A stretch of DNA of 37,271 bases from Tardiphaga sp. (GTDB lineage: Bacteria > Pseudomonadota > Alphaproteobacteria > Rhizobiales > Xanthobacteraceae): assembly GCA_028290355.1 (NCBI GenBank), contig JAQGKA010000122.1:1-37271 (forward strand), written 5' to 3'. Under the pieces are notes generated by a model. That model was not told the DNA's origin. It worked only from the letters and a program-made list of their open reading frames with translations, and made no database searches. The translations under genes were made by a program, and so were the position numbers. This document shows, piece by piece, positions 33,219-37,271 of this stretch. How positions within the stretch are numbered: position 1 is the first letter of the stretch; every line of letters starts with the position of its first letter.

Positions 33219-34966
33219 GGCGTATCGTCCTTTTGATGCAGCGGCAAGGTAAACTGAAACGTCGCGCCCGGCCCGACATTGCCGGAGGCTGACAGTCGCC
33301 CTCCGTGAGCGTCGATGATCGAGCGGCAGATCGATAGGCCCATGCCCATACCGCTGGATTTGGTGGTGAAGAAGGCGTTGAACAACTGATCAGCATTCTC
33401 GGCGTCTATTCCAACACCGTCGTCCTTCACCGTGACCAGAATTTTTCGAGCTTCGTCCTGGCGCGTTCGGATCATCAGTTCGCGCGGCCGGTCCGTGACC
33501 GATTGCATCGCTTCCATGCCGTTGACCACCAGATTGAGAATCACCTGCTGTAGCTGGATCCGATCGGCGAGGACCAGGGGCAGTGCGGGCGCGAGTTCCA
33601 TCCGCAGCGACACCCGGTGGCTGAACAATTCACGCTGCACCAGGGTGATAACCTCATTAACGACTTCATTGATGTGGAGCGGCACTTTCTGAACCGGGGT
33701 CTTGTTCACCAGCGCACGGACGCGCTGGATCACTTCGCCGGCCCGATTGCCGTCATTGATGATCGACTCCACCGTGCTGCGCGCTTCATCCAGGTTGGGC
33801 GTTTCGTGGTCAAGCCAACGCAGGCAGGCTGCGGCGTTGGTGACGACGGCGGCGAGCGGCTGGTTCACTTCATGGGCAATCGACGCGGTCAGTTCCCCGA
33901 GCGCCGTCACGCGCGTGACATGAGCAAGGTTCGCCTGCGCTTGATGCAGCTCCTCCTCGGCTCGCTTGCGTGCGGTGATATCCGTCACCGCTCCAACAAA
34001 CGCGAGGCAGCCCGATGCATCCTTTACAGCACGTGCCACGGCATGGACGTATTTCACTGAGCTGTCGGGCATCAGCAAACGATATCCGTGATCGAAATCC
34101 TTCCCGTCGCTGGACGCACGATCGATGGTCTGTTGCGCCAGAGCACGATCGTCCGGATGAATGCGTTGAACGACCATGTCGATGTTGACGGAAGGAGCCT
34201 TGTCGTACCCAAAAATTCTAAAGGTTTCCTCCGACCAAATGATCTCGCCGGTGGCGGTGCGCCAGCCAAAGCTGCCGGTGTGACTCAACCGCTGTGCTTC
34301 GGCCAAATACGTTTCGCTCTGCCGCAGGGCATTCTCCGTTTCCTTGCGCTCGGTAATGTCCTCGCACGCGATCAGGACGATCAACCGGTTATCCAACCGC
34401 CGCACGGCTTTGGCATTTTCACGAACCCAAAGTGCGGAACCGTCCTTTCGGACCTTTCGGATTTCCCAACTGTTCGTTTGGCCGATATTTTCCAGGCAGA
34501 CGGCAACATGTTTCTGGACCAGCTCTCGGTCTTCCTCGAAGAAGACTTTCAGCACGGATTGTCCAAGCAATTCGCTGACTGAATGGCCGAGTTGCGCAGC
34601 ACCAAGAGTGTTGACTGACAGGACGGTGCCGGTCGCGTCGACCATGAAATACATGACCGGGTTGTGCTCGAAGACCTCCCTCCATTGCGCCTCGCTATCG
34701 CGCAGCGCTTCCATCGCGCATTGCTCGGCCCTCGCTCGGTCCTGGAGCGCGGCTTCCATCTGCCTGCGGGTACTCTCCACGAGGCGCGTCATGATCAACG
34801 AGACCAGAAGCAAGGCGAGCAGCACGATGGCAATCAAATAAGCAAGGACCATTGGTGCAGGACCAAGCACGAGCCAAATGCCAGCCACAGTCACCAACGC
34901 CAGCACTGTGCTGCCGAGCAACCATTGCTCAGCTGAGCGCCGGAGTTTCATTGTCTGGTTACGCAT
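33215..34966 (-). CDS. membrane sensor histidine kinase with PAS domains (FixL-like)
   Basis: This sensor kinase (about 583 residues from the chosen start) has two transmembrane helices near the N-terminus, two or three PAS domains, and a HisKA/HATPase core. Visible boxes are SIAHEVNQPLAA (phosphorylated His), ILNLVVNGMEAM (N box), DDGVGI (G1) and FFTTKSSGMGMGLSI (F/G2). It shares the FixL/ThiB-type H-box group. It overlaps the response regulator by four bases. The start is uncertain: the frame stays open to 35314, with no clear ribosome site at any candidate ATG; I chose 34966 just before the first helix. Confidence 0.85.
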   Translation of the reverse strand: MRNQTMKLRRSAEQWLLGSTVLALVTVAGIWLVLGPAPMVLAYLIAIVLLALLLVSLIMTRLVESTRRQMEAALQDRARAEQCAMEALRDSEAQWREVFEHNPVMYFMVDATGTVLSVNTLGAAQLGHSVSELLGQSVLKVFFEEDRELVQKHVAVCLENIGQTNSWEIRKVRKDGSALWVRENAKAVRRLDNRLIVLIACEDITERKETENALRQSETYLAEAQRLSHTGSFGWRTATGEIIWSEETFRIFGYDKAPSVNIDMVVQRIHPDDRALAQQTIDRASSDGKDFDHGYRLLMPDSSVKYVHAVARAVKDASGCLAFVGAVTDITARKRAEEELHQAQANLAHVTRVTALGELTASIAHEVNQPLAAVVTNAAACLRWLDHETPNLDEARSTVESIINDGNRAGEVIQRVRALVNKTPVQKVPLHINEVVNEVITLVQRELFSHRVSLRMELAPALPLVLADRIQLQQVILNLVVNGMEAMQSVTDRPRELMIRTRQDEARKILVTVKDDGVGIDAENADQLFNAFFTTKSSGMGMGLSICRSIIDAHGGRLSASGNVGPGATFQFTLPLHQKDDTP

Positions 34967-35760
34967 CATCGGCAACACCACGCATTCAGCGAGCTTAGGT
35001 CCGCGCTGCGTCGCTAGGTGATCGTTATCATCAGCGGACCCCGCCGCCTCCAAGACAACCTCGCCGTCCAAACAGACTAGCAGCTTTTCGACGTTTTGGG
35101 ACATAATGCAGCATACCCTTACCCTTGCGCCGCCGTGCCGCGATCGTCCGGCCGGCGGCGCGACGAGATGGTTGTGCAGCGCCGTGGTGCCGACGAGGGT
35201 GACGCGAACCGACGCCCTCGCGCCGGTCTCGCGCACGCCGCACCCTTGAAGATTGCCTGGAACCACGATCCACGGATCGCGGCTGGCGGTGTTGTTGGCC
35301 CGCCCTTTCGACATTTAAGGAGCGAGCTCGCCTGGAGACCGATCTATCAGCATTCATTAACCGCCCGCTGATAATTTCAGCCTGCTGAAGATGCGTTCAA
35401 CGCACCGCAGGGCATCGGAGAAGCCGTGCAGATCGTCCAGACGACGGATGAAGTAGAGGCCCGACGTGCACGGCGCGCGCAGTTCAGCGGTCAAATATCG
35501 ACGCTTCAACTCGGCGGTCACACAGTCAGCGGATTGGTCCAATCCGTCATGCGAGACGCAGCGAGCAGTTCTCCTAGCTGGATCGTGAAAGTCATTCTGA
35601 AGGCCGAGCGACAATGCTCACCTGCCCTTCGTTATAATCCGCACACGCAGGCGTATACCGGTTAGATCCGGCAGCATCGTTTTGCGTTGTTTTGGAATGC
35701 CACGGACAAGGTCCGAAGAACGTGCCAGTACATGCCCAAGCCACCAACAAGGCGTCAAGC
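34967..35760. other. long region without a confident gene
   Basis: About 790 bases between the kinase and the alpha/beta hydrolase. The kinase frame stays open on the minus strand to 35314, so a longer kinase N-terminus is possible. On the same strand 35357-35614 encodes 85 residues from a TTG start, ending LYFIRRLDDLHGFSDALRCV and more; it reads like protein but has no ribosome site. Divergent promoters should lie here; none is clear. Confidence 0.4.
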
Positions 35761-36441
35761 ATGCAGAAGCTGACCATCGACGGCGAGAGTTCGATCCCGG
35801 TTTCAGCCATCCTGATGAAACCGGAGCAAGCTCGCGCGTGCTTCGTCTTCGCCCATGGCGCCGGCGCCGGAATGTCCCACATCTTCATGGAGCAAGTCGC
35901 GGCCGGTCTCTACGACCGTGGCATCGCGACTCTGCGCTACCAGTTTCCCTACATGGAGAAAGGCAGCAAGCGGCCGGACGCGCCGGCAGTCGCGCACGCC
36001 ACGGTTCGCGCAGCCGCTGCGGAAGCGCGCGAGCGCTGCCCGGGGCTTCCACTCATAGCCGGCGGCAAATCCTTCGGAGGGCGCATGACCTCGCAGGCGC
36101 AGGCTACGGCACCGCTGAAAGGAGTCCATGGGCTCGCCTTCCTCGGATTTCCGTTGCACCCGGCAGGCAAACCTTCAACCATGAGGGCCGAGCATCTGGC
36201 GCAGATACTAGTCCCTACGATCTTCATCCAGGGGACGCGAGACAAACTCGCGGAGCTTTCGCTTCTCAAACCCGTCGTCGAAAGCCTCGGCCCGAAAGCC
36301 TCACTTCATCTCGTGCAAGATGCCGATCACGCGTTCCACGTTCCGGCACGCACCGGTCGAAACGACCACGATGTCATGGCCGAATTTCTCGACGCCTTTG
36401 TGACGTGGGTTTCCACCATCGCTCCTCGCAAACAGCCGTGA
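35761..36441 (+). CDS. alpha/beta hydrolase, KANL3/Tex30-like
   Basis: This 226-residue protein resembles the KANL3/Tex30 alpha/beta-hydrolase family. AHGAGAGM (31-38) is the oxyanion loop, GGKSFGGRM places the nucleophile at S104, and IQGTRDKLAE and DADHAFHV place acid D161 and base H190. Reaction and substrate are unknown; bacterial members are usually annotated only as dienelactone-hydrolase-like or alpha/beta hydrolases. I chose the ATG at 35761 where homology should begin; a TTG at 35692 would add 23 residues. It is transcribed alone. Confidence 0.9.
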   Translation: MQKLTIDGESSIPVSAILMKPEQARACFVFAHGAGAGMSHIFMEQVAAGLYDRGIATLRYQFPYMEKGSKRPDAPAVAHATVRAAAAEARERCPGLPLIAGGKSFGGRMTSQAQATAPLKGVHGLAFLGFPLHPAGKPSTMRAEHLAQILVPTIFIQGTRDKLAELSLLKPVVESLGPKASLHLVQDADHAFHVPARTGRNDHDVMAEFLDAFVTWVSTIAPRKQP

Positions 36442-36627
36442 GGACGGACGGCGATCATTGCGGCAAGACTGCCGATCGTTCCTGATCGTGTGCCAGCACG
36501 AAAATTACTCTGCTGACGGTTCTTGTCGACCTCGGCGACGAGTTCCGACAGAACGAGACTGTCCGCTCGCGGACTCTGACGGATCGAGCCTCCTCGGGAT
36601 ATCCACGGCAGCACGCGGCATTCGAAT

Positions 36628-36966
36628 TCAGTGGAAATTCACCGAGACGTTCGACGGCTGCGGACTGCTTGTATTTGATGAAACTGGGCGCACGCCGCCT
36701 GAGCCTGGCTTCGGAGTTTCGATCGCCGGCCTTGGCTCACTACGCTTGATCACTCCAGCCTCGACCAAACCCCGCAGCGCATTCTGCATAACCTCGACAG
36801 AATTCGCGAATGCTTCAATCGAAAAAATCAATCGTTGTCGAAAGACTTTCTTCGGAGCGTTGTTCGCATCGCGCTCGGTCGGCGAAAGGCTCACCAGATC
36901 GACGCGCACAATCGTGCCGCTGACCGTAATCTCGTCAACTCCATCCGTGTAAAGTTCCGCATGCAT
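36628..36966 (-). CDS. hypothetical protein downstream of a DUF4082 gene
   Basis: I do not recognise a family for this 112-residue protein. The first 70 residues look folded and beta-rich (ELYTDGVDEITVSGTIVRVDLVSLSP, then an RQRLIFSIEAFANSVEVMQNALRG helix). The last 40 residues are Pro/Ser-rich and probably disordered. There is no signal peptide. The ATG follows AGGAGAG, and that ribosome site overlaps the stop codon of the upstream DUF4082 gene, so the pair is probably one operon. It may assist or regulate production of the surface protein; that is inference. Confidence 0.75.
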   Translation of the reverse strand: MHAELYTDGVDEITVSGTIVRVDLVSLSPTERDANNAPKKVFRQRLIFSIEAFANSVEVMQNALRGLVEAGVIKRSEPRPAIETPKPGSGGVRPVSSNTSSPQPSNVSVNFH

Positions 36967-36976
36967 GGCCGCTCTC

Positions 36977-37271
36977 CTATGCTACCAACTGTGCCCTGAA
37001 GAGGACATCGACGCCGTAGCTATTCGAATTGTACGTGTTGGTGGGAAAAAGTCCGCCGCTGCCATACGCGTACACGCCATTGCCGCCGCTGGCTGCACTC
37101 GACGGGGCAGTCAGCGGACCGCTGGTATGGGCGGTAGCGAAGTAATTTGGGTCTGCCGAATAGTTGCCGTTGGTGTGGTAGGAGGCGACATAGGTCGTCC
37201 CCGCTGCGATCGTCACAGGGTTCGCGAAGGGGACTTGCTGCCATCCGCTTGCGGTTTCATTGGTGAAGGTA
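36977..37271 (-). CDS. C-terminal end of a DUF4082-domain protein (partial)
   Basis: Only the last 97 codons lie in the window; the gene continues beyond position 37271. The translated end matches the C-terminal half of the DUF4082 beta-sandwich domain, with family phrases TFTNETASGWQQV, PVTIAAGTTYVASYHTNGNY and GGNGVYAYGSGGLFPTNTYNSNSY. DUF4082 occurs in large exported proteins with Ig-like or cadherin-like repeats in proteobacteria, so a surface or secreted adhesin-like product is probable. The stop codon lies ten bases before the next gene. Confidence 0.75.
   Translation of the reverse strand, partial: TFTNETASGWQQVPFANPVTIAAGTTYVASYHTNGNYSADPNYFATAHTSGPLTAPSSAASGGNGVYAYGSGGLFPTNTYNSNSYGVDVLFRAQLVA

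Noticed and set aside
35357-35614. 85-codon minus-strand frame between the kinase and the alpha/beta hydrolase
   Set aside because: The C-terminal half reads like real protein, but the start would be TTG without a ribosome site and no family is recognised; kept only as part of the region note.

Overview
This 37.3 kb stretch is a high-GC alphaproteobacterial chromosome segment. Gene content and family-typical intergenic repeats point to the Nitrobacteraceae (Bradyrhizobium/Rhodopseudomonas/Afipia type). Supporting signs are the FixLJ-style two-component genes, DUF3126, a zf-CHCC zinc-finger gene next to a FAD monooxygenase, and CtrA-type TTAA-N7-TTAA boxes. I see no transposase, integrase, phage gene, rRNA, tRNA or CRISPR array. 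It reads as ordinary chromosome with a few accessory-looking patches.

Left part (1-9,330): a GGDEF-EAL cyclic-di-GMP enzyme, an aldehyde dehydrogenase/alcohol dehydrogenase operon, an exported proline-rich protein, a patatin-like phospholipase convergent with a CBS-domain protein, and a rhomboid protease. Next (9,460-12,950): a HI1419/HI1420-type toxin-antitoxin pair behind a strong, apparently leaderless promoter; then a PAS protein, a double-PilZ protein and a LapG-like transglutaminase-fold cysteine peptidase. With the GGDEF-EAL gene, these last three form a cyclic-di-GMP/cell-surface theme. CtrA-like boxes lie upstream of three of the four.

Middle (13,050-24,700): mostly small envelope proteins and housekeeping genes. 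They include a small membrane protein, a Gly/His-rich exported protein, a HAMP-PAS-PAS membrane receptor with no output domain, a gamma carbonic anhydrase, serine acetyltransferase (cysE), two alpha/beta or beta-lactamase-fold hydrolases, the zinc-finger/FAD monooxygenase pair, and a lipoprotein.

Right part (24,950-37,271): small membrane and Cys-rich exported proteins; a three-repeat Cys-rich exported protein transcribed divergently from an RND efflux operon (lipoprotein adaptor plus HAE-1 pump, no outer-membrane channel gene); a 38-residue membrane microprotein; two translationally coupled zinc-ribbon-like microproteins with their own terminator; a histidine kinase/response regulator pair followed by a receiver-only regulator; an alpha/beta hydrolase; and the C-terminal end of a DUF4082 protein running off the window.

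The most unusual items are the tandem zinc-ribbon microproteins, the CtrA-box/cyclic-di-GMP association, the output-less HAMP-PAS receptor, the leaderless autoregulated toxin-antitoxin promoter, and the triple Cys-rich repeat protein beside the efflux pump. Start codons were chosen from Shine-Dalgarno spacing and family length; GTG or TTG starts are noted where used.
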